Source of the DNA: Apoda limacodes
Taxonomy: Eukaryota > Arthropoda > Insecta > Lepidoptera > Limacodidae
Direction: 5' to 3'
DNA length: 64,000 nucleotides
NCBI GenBank assembly: GCA_946406115.1
Contig: OX291547.1
Coordinates: forward strand, 11,723,001-11,787,000
This document shows, piece by piece, positions 1-11,010 of this stretch. A model generated the notes under the pieces. It ran no database searches. It was not told the DNA's origin and saw nothing but the letters and a program-made list of their open reading frames with translations. The translations under genes and the position numbers were made by a program. How positions within the stretch are numbered: the stretch's first letter is position 1; each line of letters starts with the position of its first letter.

Positions 1-506
1 TTAATTGTTTGGGTAAAATAGATAGTGTTAATATAATTACCAGTCAGTAACCCAATTAAAAACACCTTAAAATTTAATCAATGTCAAATAAATGTAGATA
101 TTATTTATAACAACTAAATAATTAAAACGAATAGAAAATAAATTTATATGTAGTTACCCTAGTATTCTGCATATTATAAACAGGAATGCGGACAAAGTGT
201 CTCGAGATAGAAAAGAAACGTGTCGAAAGATAGTTTCCGAACGTCGTTATTTAAGTCTATACAAAACCTTTGTCCATGGCAGTTAATTTAACACAGAAAA
301 CGTGTCTTATATGTTTAGGTAGTTCACATAGTTAAATAATAAAGATAAATACCTAAACAAATTATCTAATACCGCAAATACAAAACAATAGACAGATTGT
401 TAACTAAGGGATGAAAGGCACTCATTTTTGACGAGATATCTCACTCACTTTGTTAGAGTGCTAATAGTTCGAAGCTGAAATGGGCTTTTCACCCGATATA
501 AACGCT
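1..506. other. AT-rich DNA, nothing supported
   Basis: No frame, repeat or motif that I can support. Confidence 0.4.
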
Positions 507-625
507 CTACTTTTCATTTCGAATATGAGGAAAGTGAACGCAAGCCAAAAATGAAAAAGAAGTTACTATTGTTCTACTTTTCATTTTGAATATGAGGAAA
601 GTAAATACAAGATAAAATTATGAAA
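507..625 (+). repeat. 67-bp direct repeat, two units
   Basis: CTACTTTTCATTTCGAATATG at 507 and CTACTTTTCATTTTGAATATG at 574, each followed by AGGAAAGT and, further on, ATGAAAAAG. Confidence 0.8.
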
Positions 626-754
626 AAGGTTTTCCATAGCAGCTTCAGCCTCTTTTTTAATTAAATCAGGAGTTAAATTCATTCAGAATCGCTTGATGAA
701 CTCATTTCATTAGGTATAAAATTTAAGTCGCTTCAACTTCCTTAAAATTTGTTT

Positions 755-965
755 TTTTTTTTTAATATTATAACGGGCTCCCACGGTCTTAGTAGACCAT
801 TTATGCATTTGCCAGAGTCAGTGCCGATTATCTTGTTATATCGCGGCGCAGGTTTTCAAGTCCCAGGAGAAGGCGGAAGATTTGGTGTGGATCCTTAGAA
901 ATTGCGCGTCATGTCCTGCTTATTTCTTCAGAATTCACTATTCCTGAGCCTTCGCTGCACAAGTC
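755..965 (-). repeat. Possible retroposon fragment with poly-T start
   Basis: A T-run followed by AATATTATAACGGGCTCCCAC and a GC-richer stretch (CGCGGCGCAGG, CAGGAGAAGGCGGAAG). The pattern fits a minus-strand retroposon 3' end; the family is not recognised. Confidence 0.35.
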
Positions 966-1019
966 CTAACACGCATTCGTAAAACATTGCTAAAATATAT
1001 AGATACATCGAAACATACT

Positions 1020-2210
1020 AAATGAATTTAGAAAAATTAAACACAAAAAGACACCACTTCTTCTTAAGCTGTGCGCTAGAACGCGAAAATTTTGCACGTA
1101 TCACGCTTTCCCGCCTCTTTTTTTCTTTTTTTACGCGCAACATTTTTAAAGCGCCATTATGCCAGCCATTTTTTTTGAGTTGTAGTTATTGCTAGTTGAT
1201 GAAAATAATTTACTATTATAAATTATTTTTAATTTGTCATGATATAAAACGCGGTTTTCCGGTAGTATTAAAACACATATCTGGCCCACACACATATATA
1301 ACCAGGTATCTTAAAAAAAATTACAATCAAAAAATCTAAAACCAAGTTAAGAATAAATATACCTAGTATTAATCGTAATGTGGCTGATAGGTGACTGACT
1401 CTGCCCAATGTGTCTGAATTTTTCTTCGTTTACTTTTCGGCCCTAAGGCCGACATTTGCTATTTCCCATCCGCTTTCTAGATAATATATGGTCCACTTTC
1501 AGAGTATGAGAGGTAAAAGTATTTTTAATCACTCTACTTTGAAAGAAGCTGGTATTTAACTCGAAATGCAGGACGTAAATTAGATTTACATTCCATATGA
1601 TGAAAGTGAAGATAGTCGAACAAGGCTTTCACCATCACCAAGTCATTTTTTATCAAACAATCGTACTGGCTACGATGACCAACGAGAAAAAAAAGTGACT
1701 TACATACCATGTTAAACATTAAATAAATACATTGTAATAAGTGAGAAAAAAGGCTTAAATTATTAAAAGTAAATCACATGTATATGTATGAATTGAAAGA
1801 GATAGCACTTTAGAGTCAAAAACAGAAATGGTTTATTTATTTAACCCGTAAATTGTTTTAATTAACAGATTATGAAAAAGTTTTGCTGCTTTAAAAGATT
1901 GTTTAAAAAAAATTATGTTAAGTAAAAAAATACTACATTGTAAGCCAAATTTTCAACCCAGATTTTTTCTTTTTTTCCGACATATGTTTTACCAAATAGA
2001 ATATGTAGCTTGGTTTGCTGTCACAGATCCGCTGTCTAAATGCTTTGTGACTAATTCAATTTTTGAATTTCGAGTCTTATACTCGAAGATATATATGAAA
2101 ATAAATGATTTTGTGTCTATCAGGCACTTGTGGGTTGAATTAATTTAATTTGATAACAATACAATATGATAAATATTATATGATACATACATAATCTAAT
2201 CGATTCGTAC
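1020..2210. other. AT-rich DNA; one promoter-like patch
   Basis: Only 1085-1180 stands out: an E2F-like TTTCCCGCC (1107-1115), a TTACGCGC stretch and GCGCCATTATGCC. The small frames at 1534-1719 and 1915-2148 look like chance. Confidence 0.35.
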
Positions 2211-2214
2211 AACA

Positions 2215-2345
2215 TAGGGGATGTTAAAAATTGATTCATAGAAATTATAGTTATTCCCGCGGTAACTTCTGAATTTTTCGGGATAAAATGTAGCCTATGT
2301 ATTAATCTAGGGTGTCAGCTACCTCCATATCCATTCTCATCGAAA
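2215..2345 (+). repeat. Fragment of a lepidopteran dispersed (Helitron-like) repeat
   Basis: Has ATTCCCGCGGTAACTTCTGAA, GGGATAAAATGTAGCC and CATCGAAATTGGT, matching in reverse the copies at 32.2 and 60.3 kb. Confidence 0.5.
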
Positions 2346-2864
2346 TTGGTATAGCCACAACTTTCGCCTTTATAATATGAGCGTGATGATAAACGCGAAA
2401 AACTGTCCGCGGGAAACTTGTGTGTGAGAACCCTTAACAAGGGTTGTGAGTATAGTGAACTGAAATCAGTGAAAATCAGTGTTTAAAATTATCTATTTAC
2501 ATTATCGCTCACTTAGCAATTTATTAAGATGAATAACTAGGAACTTACAAGTTACTACACAAAAAGCTTTGAATTTGACAGAAAATTATTGTACTAGTAA
2601 ATAGTTTAAGTCTAAGATATATATTCTGTATCTTAGGTTTTTATATGAATATGACCTCATATGTATGTATAATGTTTATTAGGTATACAGAAGTTTAGTA
2701 TTAGTTAGTATCATATATCATTCATATATTATTGTATCATATTGTATTAATATTATATTTTAATATGTATTATATTATTTTATAAGTATCTTGTATATAT
2801 TTTTAGATTTACTTTTTTTTACTATTTTGTACACCACCTACTTTTTTGTTACTTTTCGTTTTAG

Positions 2865-2960
2865 GATAGGTTGACTGGTAGATAATGCCACTAGGCATTA
2901 AGTCCACCCATTGAACCACTTTTGTGCAGTAAAATTTTTAAAGTAAATAAATAAAATATC
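2865..2960 (+). repeat. Retroposon tail with a TAAA-type end
   Basis: GACTGGTAGATAATGCCACT, AGGCATTAAGTCCACC, TTTTGTGCAGTAAA and then AAATAAATAAA. This matches the usual 3' end of a lepidopteran retroposon. Confidence 0.55.
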
Positions 2961-3094
2961 CACAAAATTGCCTTTAGTTTTCTAACACTATTTGCGACTG
3001 AATAAATTTTTGTTAATTGCTGCATCACTTATCTTAAATGTAATTTCTATGTGAAAGAAGTTTAGAATTTGCTGCCCTTGTTGTTCTGTTTCAG

Positions 3095-3186
3095 CATATT
3101 CTTCTCTACTCACAGTAAAATAACGGACAATGAAGGTTTTGGAGAGTGCTCAAGTTTGAGCATCGCAAGTGATCAAGTATATGGAG
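3095..3186 (+). CDS. Putative internal coding exon, host gene unidentified
   Basis: A 92-nt segment is bounded by a strong acceptor (TTGTTCTGTTTCAG| ending at 3094) and a strong donor (GAG|GTAAGTAA from 3187). Only one of the three frames is open across it, entering with one base and leaving with one base. It encodes 30 residues containing KITDNEGFGECSSLSIASDQ (partial). A nearer AG at 3115 (CTACTCACAG) is an alternative acceptor that keeps the same frame. I do not recognise the protein and see no obvious partner exon. A cryptic exon is the main alternative. Confidence 0.42.
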
Positions 3187-3543
3187 GTAAGTAAACCCAC
3201 AACCACCCGGAAAAGGTATGAGGCGTCTTTACCCGTATCTTTGAGTGCTTTCTATATTCCATGTGCAAACATCGACATTCCCATGTGTACGAATCCCTTC
3301 TGAAGAGTAGAAATCGATAATATAAATTCCAAATCAAATTATTATCTGAAAATAACGATGAAATATGGTACTACAAATCCTTGTAATAAATTATTTTTTT
3401 TTGAATTTCTACAGTAACTTGTAAAGTTTACCATGAACAATGAAAAACAGTTGCTTAAGACGTCAATTACAGTAAAGAAAATTGACGTAAACGTGGTTAA
3501 AAAGTTTGTTGAAAAGTAGAATATCTTAAGATTATATAAATAC

Positions 3544-3804
3544 TTAGCCGACACCCGCAACCTTCAACATTTTTCGTGGTAGGTCGAAATTAGCATTTTC
3601 CTTTTTGCAAGAGTACAATTTATTTTCGCATTTGAACGTGGGCGAGTGTAACGCTTTACAAATTCGATGACGTCTCGAATTTATTAAGAGCTTTGCCGCG
3701 CCAACCTTAAACTTGAATTCGTTGGTGGATGCTCGAAGGAATCCACTGGAATGTAAGTAGAAATAGTCGTGCCGCGATCTAATGTAAGGATACGCGCCGT
3801 ACAA
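3544..3804 (-). CDS. Unidentified 86-codon frame, possible terminal exon
   Basis: An open minus-strand frame in a locally GC-richer island. A plausible acceptor lies inside it (TTTCTACTTACATTCCAG| ending near 3744); after it the frame stays open to TAG/TAA-free TGT-GGC-TAA at 3544. The product would be basic with several Cys and Lys (for example RRHRICKAL, FKCENKLYSCKK). I recognise no domain. No obvious polyadenylation signal follows closely. It may be a host exon, an old transposon fragment or chance. Confidence 0.25.
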   Translation of the reverse strand: MYGAYPYIRSRHDYFYLHSSGFLRASTNEFKFKVGAAKLLINSRRHRICKALHSPTFKCENKLYSCKKENANFDLPRKMLKVAGVG

Positions 3805-3879
3805 AAAATAATATATCTATCAAATTCTATGTACGTAAATTTTATTTGTACATGTGTATGAAAAAAATGGACATATTTT

Positions 3880-4500
3880 TAACCGACTTCAAAAAAGGAG
3901 GAGGTTTTCAATTTGTTGGTATCTTTTTTAAGGTTCCGTACCTCAAAAGGAAAAAAGAACCCTTATAGGATCACTTTGTTGTCCATCTGTCTGTCTGTCA
4001 AGACCCTTTTTCTCAGGAACGCGTGAAGGTATCACGTTGAAATTAATATCAAATACTAAGGTTTATGGTCCCTTGAACCTGTACAAAAACCAAGCTTCTA
4101 AGTCAACTCAGTAAAAAATACGGCAGAAAAACGGCCATTTTTGTCGCATATTTTTGGCACCCACAAACAATTCAAAACCTAAGGGGTACTTCCAGTTGTC
4201 CTAGAATTATAAAATTGGCATGAAGTAAGATCTTTTATTACAGATATAGAAAAAAGTCCAAATATCGTTAATTTTTAGTTTGCTGCCCTTTTAAAAAAAG
4301 GTTTATTTGTCTATCTGTCAAGACCCTTTCACTTAAAAACGCGTGGAGTTAACAAGTTAAAATACAAAGGTCTATGGTCCCTTAAAGCCGTAAAAAAATC
4401 AATCTTCTATGTCAACAAAATTAAAAATACAGCCATTTTCAATATTAATTTTCTATCTTAGATTTGGTACTTTTAAAAGCATATTTTACTACAAATAAAC
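3880..4500 (+). repeat. Lepidopteran dispersed repeat with a partial internal duplication
   Basis: Starts AACCGACTTCAAAAAAGGAG, a familiar lepidopteran repeat head. The block TCTGTCAAGACCC...AACGCGTG...TATGGTCCCTT occurs at about 3995-4075 and again at about 4315-4385. It ends next to the poly-T of the retro fragment at 4503. Confidence 0.6.
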
Positions 4501-4502
4501 GA

Positions 4503-4618
4503 TTTTTTTTTTTTTTTTTATTCCACTAAGGTGGCAAACAAGCCTACGGTCCGCCTGATGGTAAGCGGTCACCGTAGCCTATGGACGCTTGCAACACCAG
4601 GGGCATCACTCGCGCAAA
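4503..4618 (-). mobile_element. 3'-end fragment of the same retrotransposon family
   Basis: A poly-T run is followed by TTCCACTAAGGTGGCAAAC, then the reverse complement of the copy-1 3' UTR as far as the sequence equivalent to the ORF2 C-terminal codons. It is a very short 5'-truncated insertion on the minus strand. Confidence 0.88.
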
Positions 4619-5329
4619 CCTTTCTATTAATAAAACCTTTCTATTTCCTCTAAAACATTTACAAATGTTTTCATTTCCGCAGAACATTTTGAACAATGTT
4701 TTCTATGAGCATGAAATGCGCTAGCCTTAGGGCAAATTATCCCCAAGCCGGCAATAGCGTGAAAATTGCTCCGTCGCTTTGAGTGCATTTGTTACTTTGT
4801 GTCACGTCATCACAGCTAACTTTTGAGTGTAAGTCCATACGTGCTGTATTTTGAGTACAAGTCCAAACGTGCTGTGTTTAACTTTCAAAACATAAATGTA
4901 ATCCTGAAAATGAAACGTACCTGATGACTGTATGGATATTTCATTTCATATATACTAATATAATTAAGAGTTTGTTTTTTTTCTTTAACCGCGCTTAGCT
5001 CATAGCCAACCAGTCTGATTTGAATAATTCTTTTTGCATTTAATAGCACAATTTTTGAGTTGAACATGACGCTGTGACCCCTGATCAAAAAGAATTAAAA
5101 GTCAGAACCCTGAAAGAAAATGAAGTAATAGCGCGGGACGGAGGATGGCCGAAATTAAAAGGGCAGAACAACATCTGCCAGGTCAGTTAGTATTTTAATA
5201 AGGTGCTTAAAATAAGTAAATATTCGACCATACTTCGTCAATATCGAATTGGAAAAAATTTTTGTTGATTTGCCTGTTTTTATTAGTCACAAGTCTTAGT
5301 TGTAAAAAATACGGTCGTAGAATTGTTTA

Positions 5330-5690
5330 CAGTGCAACACTTTTCTGACCCGGTGGTCAAAAATCAAAACTACAGTCGCCATATTGAAATAATTTGAACT
5401 TAAAAAGACACTAGCGACCAAACAGGCAAGGTCATAAAGTCAGAAAGTTTGTGGCGCTACACATAAAATCTCGTTGCTTTCTACGCCGTGCTACGAAATA
5501 TAAATAAAGCTGTTTCTTATCAAGCAACTAAGCAATAATTTAATAATGTTGAATATAAAATGCTAAAAGTAAGTGTAAATACTCTTAATTCATTTTATAA
5601 ATTGTTTACAAAAGTTTTGTATTAAAAACTAACTTTCTACACAAAAACCACGTAAAAAGCTTTCTACGTTGTGCTACGAAATAAAATGAG
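5330..5690 (+). repeat. Dispersed repeat with a 183-bp spaced direct repeat
   Basis: The left part shares GACACTAGCGACCAAACA with 19918 onwards. GCTTTCTACG-(CC/TT)-GTGCTACGAAATA occurs at 5476-5500 and 5659-5683. Confidence 0.6.
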
Positions 5691-6191
5691 ATTTTTCTTC
5701 AACGTTAATGTCAAGGAGGCTTTGGTATGAAAGGCAACAATACAATTGCTTTTACTCATATTTTGTGAACAATTTATGCAGACATTTTATTTTAGGTTAT
5801 AAACTTTCAAGATTACAACAAAATAAGTGGATGTTCCAGTTTTATAGCTAAATGAAGCACTGAAATTTATATTTGAAAAAAGGTGATAAATTTTTATACA
5901 CTAAATGTAAATGTAGATAACTCATATAGTACTATATTTTAAATAAATAATTGTTTGTAGTTTGGAAAATGAACTTAATTTATGCATAAACATACACTAT
6001 CATGGTAATTAGAAATTTAGTGATTTTGGATATTTAAGAAACTAACTAACAACTTTTTAGAACAGTGCTTAATTCAGCAAGAAATAAGTAAAACGGAAAA
6101 TACTTTTTTGCATCATCTTGTATTCAATTTTAAAACATATACTTAGTTAATACATTATTGTTATGTAATTGTTATCTTCACTTTTTGTTAA

Positions 6192-6390
6192 CCTAAGAGA
6201 ATACGATTCGCGGTGCCTTGCAGCGTATAGCACGCTGAATGAAATGAATTTCCCACTTATTTTTGACATTTTACTGCGAAATTTTATAGAAATGATTTTA
6301 ATCCTTTGAGATAAAAAAATACTACTTTCGTTTAGTAATTTTCAAAAATAAGTGGCAAGTTCATTTGTATGCTGCACGTATCCTCTTAAG
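6192..6390. mobile_element. Short MITE-like inverted-repeat element, about 200 bp
   Basis: The ends CCTAAGAGAATACG (6192-6205) and CGTATCCTCTTAAG (6377-6390) are inverted repeats at 12 of 14 positions. Inside them CCCACTTATTTTTGA is mirrored by TCAAAAATAAGTGGC. The left arm has extra sequence of about 25 bp. No coding capacity. Confidence 0.68.
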
Positions 6391-7954
6391 TGTAATAACA
6401 TATATATATTTATGTAAGCTAGGAAACTTGTAAGCTTATGGAAAGTTGACAAACGGAATTTTGAATCCCATCCTTCCTGACAGACCTCAGATAACTTACA
6501 AGATTACCGACCCTTCATCATAAGTAGATTCTAAGCAAAAATATACAATTTTTCGGTGGCTATTCGCGAACTGAGTAGGATTATATCCCACCCCTTTGCT
6601 TTGCCAATTAAGGAATTTAAATTTTAAATCAATAAAATTAAACTTTCATTTTCTCCCCCAAGCTCAACGAGTCTGCTATTACGGGGAATAATATCTTAGA
6701 TAAAGTTCGCTAAGAGAGCAAAATGAACGAGGATACGGGTAAATTGTCCCCAAGACGGTAATGGCATCAGAAACAGAGAAATTGTATTACCGGGCCGTCC
6801 TTGATCGTCCGGTAATGCGTGTTTGATACATGTAACTAGACTAGTCACTTTCTTACCGTACTTACTTATATGGATTGGCTGATTTTATTTTTAAAAAGGT
6901 TGAAAGTCAGAGTGATTTATACAGTCTCTGAGAAACTTCGGCACGTAATGCTATTAATCAATTCACATATTAGAGTACAGAAAGTAAAGGCAAAAAGACG
7001 TTTGTATGCCTACCGTGGGGACGTACGTAGGCTGTAAAGGAAACGTAACAAAGTGAAATTCTTCTTAGTGCTTCGATGGCAACCAGAAAACTTCCACTAA
7101 AAATCTGTGATGTGGCTTTCGCTAGTTAGTAGTAGTCTTTTATACACAGGGAGCCAACGGAGCCCTATTACTAAGCCTACGCTGCATGTCTTTTTTTCGG
7201 TCCGACCATTAAAGGGCTTCATCTTTTTAGACCGGAGTACGTAGAAACCTGAATATTTCACAGAATATTTTTATTTCATTGTAAATTTCTGCAGTAAATA
7301 CGAAAAATGAAATAATTTAACGAAGCGCTTTATTGTATCTAACTTGAACAATATTTCACCAAGGTACCGTTTCTGATTTAGATCAGTTCTGTAATCTAGT
7401 CTCAATAACTTTCTTCAGCGTGGGCAGTTCACAAAGCAGCTTTGTCAGACACTGTCTTTGATTGTTGACAGAATCATGGAACTTGTAGTGACAATAGTTG
7501 TCGAACTACCTTCAGAGTGTGGGTGAAGTTTAACAAATTCGTGATTTGGTAAAGCGAAACAAACAGGCTGAAATGTAGGTAAACATAACTAACGTACAAT
7601 ATATAGTATACATAATAATGGATAGTAAATTTAACATATTACGTAGGATAGATCCTAGATTTTGTAAAAAAAATCTGATAAAAAGCTTAATTTATGGGTA
7701 CTCATACTTAATTCAAGTAGTAGGATTTAACCTCTAAAGTTAACAGAAAAATTAAACTAAATCGAAATATTGCCTTGTACTCTTATCTTGACTTCCTTAT
7801 TAAAACATAAAAAAAATACTTTTGCATGTAAAAAAAAATATGTACATGAGCGAAGATTTCCACAACGGAGTTTTTTAAAAACATTCTTGTCATCTCAAAC
7901 AGGAATGATTTTTTTATCGATTTTAAGTATTGGGTGGAATATGGATTAGTGGTT

Positions 7955-8795
7955 AAAAAATCGGCCAAGTGCGAGTCGGACTCGGGCATGAAGGGTTCCG
8001 TACCATTATCATAATAAAATCGGCAAAGTTACGAGTCGGACTCGCGCAAGAAAGGTTACATACCATTATCTATAAAAACGGCAAAAAAATCACGTTTGTT
8101 GTATGGGAGCCCCCCTTGAATATTTGTTTTATTTTTAGAATGTTGAATTTTGTTTTTCTATAATCATACATCGTTCATTTACTTATGTTTTATACATGTT
8201 TTACAGATACGTACTTCATATAAGTAATGGAATTTGTACAAAAAATTCACTTTTCCAAGTACATTTTATAACTTGGTCGACTAGGTCGGTTAGCCTGTAA
8301 AGTGTACTAACCCGTGATAGTTTTCCTTTTAAATTCATTATATGCACTAACGCCGTATTTTTTTTTACATTTCCAAATACTATACTTGGTAGAGGGGGGT
8401 ATACTTGGTATTTGGAAATGCTATACAAGTGTCCCCCACAGTTGACTCTAACAAAAAATCGTACTTTAAAGCTAAATGTTTCGAAAACGGAGCCCTTAAT
8501 CAAAAATGATCTTTGCATACCGCCAATGTTTTTGGAATTTCTATCCAACTATACCCCACACGATGGGGTAGACGAGAAAAAAAAAATTACGTCCCCACTT
8601 CACGTGTAGGGGAGGTACCCTAAAAAAATTTTTTTTCAAAGATTTTGTTCTACCACTTTGTTGGCATGATCAATGTGTATATCTCTGCCAAATAGCAGCT
8701 TGCTCGTAGTATTTTTTGAACTTAGCCGCGGACAGGCGGACGGACGGACATAGCCAAACTATAAGGGTTCCTTGTTGACTACGGAACCCTAAAAC
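7955..8795 (+). repeat. Full-length copy of the lepidopteran GAGTCGGACTCG dispersed repeat
   Basis: The head GGCCAAGTGCGAGTCGGACT occurs twice (7963 and again near 8020). The body has CACGTTTGTTGTATGGGAGC and CCACTTTGTTGGCATGAT. The tail is GGACAGGCGGACGGACGGAC followed by ACTACGGAACCCTAAAA. This arrangement is a very common lepidopteran repeat; its transposon class is not asserted. The frames at 7969, 8216 and 8412 lie inside it and are not genes. Confidence 0.75.
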
Positions 8796-9098
8796 TGGGC
8801 CAAAAATACTTTGGCTTAGAGACCGTATAAATACTCGAGACAAAAATTACAGTACTTAGGGTTCCGAACCGATACACAGTATAATACTAAGTCATGTGCA
8901 ATAAATTAAGGATATGCACGATATAGAAATTAGCACTCTTTATGACAATTAGTATGGATTTTGCCTTGAGTGATTATTTCTTATAAATTATGGCAAACCT
9001 TTTATAATTATTACAGTCTGCAATTTTGATATAAAACTAATACCACAGCATAAACATACGTTTTATTCAAACAGTTGGTTTGATATCAAAGAAAATTC

Positions 9099-9249
9099 CG
9101 AAAACGTCTAGATATGCACGGCGCGTACTCCTACTGCCTGGCTGGACAGCTGCCTCATGGCCATATGTGGAGACATAGGCTAGTTGGGAGCGCCAGACCC
9201 TCGTCTTGCCGCGACCGCACCTCACGGTTACTCTGTCTAGACGTTTTCG
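9099..9249. repeat. GC-rich 150-bp block bounded by a perfect 14-bp inverted repeat
   Basis: CGAAAACGTCTAGA (9099-9112) and TCTAGACGTTTTCG (9236-9249) are exact inverse complements around a GC-rich interior. The minus-strand 66-codon frame (9067-9267) spans it but shows no recognisable domain. Confidence 0.75.
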
Positions 9250-9473
9250 ATAGCCGACTGTATGCATGAATAATTTATTTATTATTGGTTATATTGCGTT
9301 AAAGTTAAATCTAAATAATAACCAGGTTACGTTTGAAGCTTGTATTTATTACAGTTTTTACAATAAAGCTAACCATATCTTTATGCTACAGCGCACGAAC
9401 ACCAGCAAATTCGTTTTTTTGTAATTTATTATAATGGGATTAATTTAAATAAAAATCAAATACAATAACAATA

Positions 9474-9648
9474 TTTTTTTTTTTACACCACTAAGGTGGC
9501 AAACAAGCAAACGATCCGCATTATGGTAAGCGGTCACCGTAACCTTAGACGCTTGTAACACTTGAGGAATCACTCGCGCGTTGCCGACCCTTCAAAAATC
9601 TAAACACTTCTTTCTTGAAGAACCCCATACTGTGTAGTCCTTGATAAT
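9474..9648 (-). mobile_element. 3'-end fragment of the same retrotransposon family
   Basis: Poly-T followed by CACCACTAAGGTGGCAAAC, extending through the C-terminal coding tail (CGCGCGTTGCCGACCC and beyond). It is more diverged than the 4.5-kb fragment. Confidence 0.87.
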
Positions 9649-10025
9649 GGTGATGAAATCTAACAACACTCTGCCATTTATTTTAATAAAATATTACTTA
9701 GGGAGGAGCTTTTTAATCTAAGTAATGCTATTACAATTTCCAATGATAAAGAGCAGGAAAAAATCTTGGAAATCCACTTAATATCAGTGTCTCAAAGAAA
9801 AATAGGATGCAGAATTCGGATTTCACGAGTTAAATTGGAAATTATCTGCTTGAGTACGTCCTCTCTGTTCCAGTGGCACTCTCATTTGTATTTTTTGTAG
9901 CTTACACTACTGTGGTACCCTAATGTATTTTTTTTTTATTTCGTAATCTATACTGGTTCTTATAAAGCAACCACCGACTACGCGTAAAAGAGTTAAAAAG
10001 TGAAAGATACTCGTATCGTGGCTTT

Positions 10026-10200
10026 TCGGTGAAGGAAAACATCGTGAGGAAACCTGCATACGTCAAGAAAAAAAAAATGACGTATGTGAAGTCCACAATC
10101 CGCACTGGGCCCGCGTGTGGACCTATGGCCCGGCCCAATCACCCTCGCTTATGAGAGTAGGCCGTGCCCCAGCAGTGGGGACGTATGAAGGCTGGCAAGA
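10026..10200 (+). repeat. Retroposon 3'-end type repeat (lepidopteran)
   Basis: GAAGGAAAACATCGTGAGGAA, a small hairpin CATACGTCA/TGACGTATG around an A-run, CCGCACTGGGCCCGCGTG, and GTGCCCCAGCAGTGGGGACG then TATGAAGGCTGG. I know this order from the 3' ends of lepidopteran non-LTR elements; the exact family is not asserted. Related short pieces: 7013-7043, 14556-14710 (plus) and 37735-37815 (minus). Confidence 0.6.
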
Positions 10201-10443
10201 TACTCGTAACTAAACAAAGTGATTTTTCTATTTATAATATACTTATTATAAAACTCAACGACGTGGATTGTTGTATTTAAATCAGAGTAGTATTCAATAT
10301 CCGAGTGCCACTAAGATTTCGTAGTGTCTCCTACATTGTTTCATCTGCGTTTAGGCTTCGGCCTTCAGCCTCAGGCTTCTAAATAGCCTCTTGTTAGTAA
10401 TTTAATCCTTACCACCCTTAATACACAATGTACTATTATGTTT

Positions 10444-11010
10444 ATTAAAACAAGTTAGAACTTTGTTTTGGTAAACACAAAGTAGAGTTTTCTTCGTCTC
10501 TGTCACATTTGCAACCATTGTTTATGGTTCTGTAGCCAAAGGGTAGAAAACGGTCGCTGTCCGTCCGTTCGTCCGTCTGCCACCAGGCTGTATCTCGTGA
10601 ACCGTGATTGTTAAACAGTTTATATTTTCAAAGAAAATGTATTTCTGTTGCCGCTATAACACAAGTACTAAAAAACTAAATAAAATAAATATTTAAGGGG
10701 GCCCCCATACAACAAACGTGATTTTTTGCTCGTGTTTGTTCGATATTGATAACGGCTAAAGGTAGACGCTTGAAATATTGACAGAATATTTTGTTATATA
10801 TTCACATTAAAAATAAATAATATAATTAAAATAAAACAAATATTTAAGGGAGGCTCCTATTTAAAAAAACGTGATTTTTTTGCTGTTTTATAGATATTGA
10901 TACGCAACTTTTCGTGCGTGTGCATGCGCCTTTTTTACATATAGCTAGAAAATGCACTGTCCAATTTTTTATGTCTATATGGTATGGTATATACCTACCA
11001 TTTTTTTGTT
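10444..11010. repeat. Dispersed repeat interrupted by a minus-strand GAGTCGG-family element
   Basis: The outer parts (AAAACAAGTTAGAA, TTCGTCTCTGTCACA and, after the insert, CTAGAAAATGCACTGTCCAA) match 33841-33980 contiguously in order. Between them about 10525-10930 is a minus-oriented copy of the GAGTCGG repeat, with GTCCGTCCGTTCGTCCGTC and AACAAACGTGATTTTTTGC, the latter twice. Confidence 0.6.

Noticed and set aside
8216..8609. 110-codon minus and 65-codon plus frames
   Set aside because: They lie inside the GAGTCGG dispersed repeat; no domain and no conservation expected.
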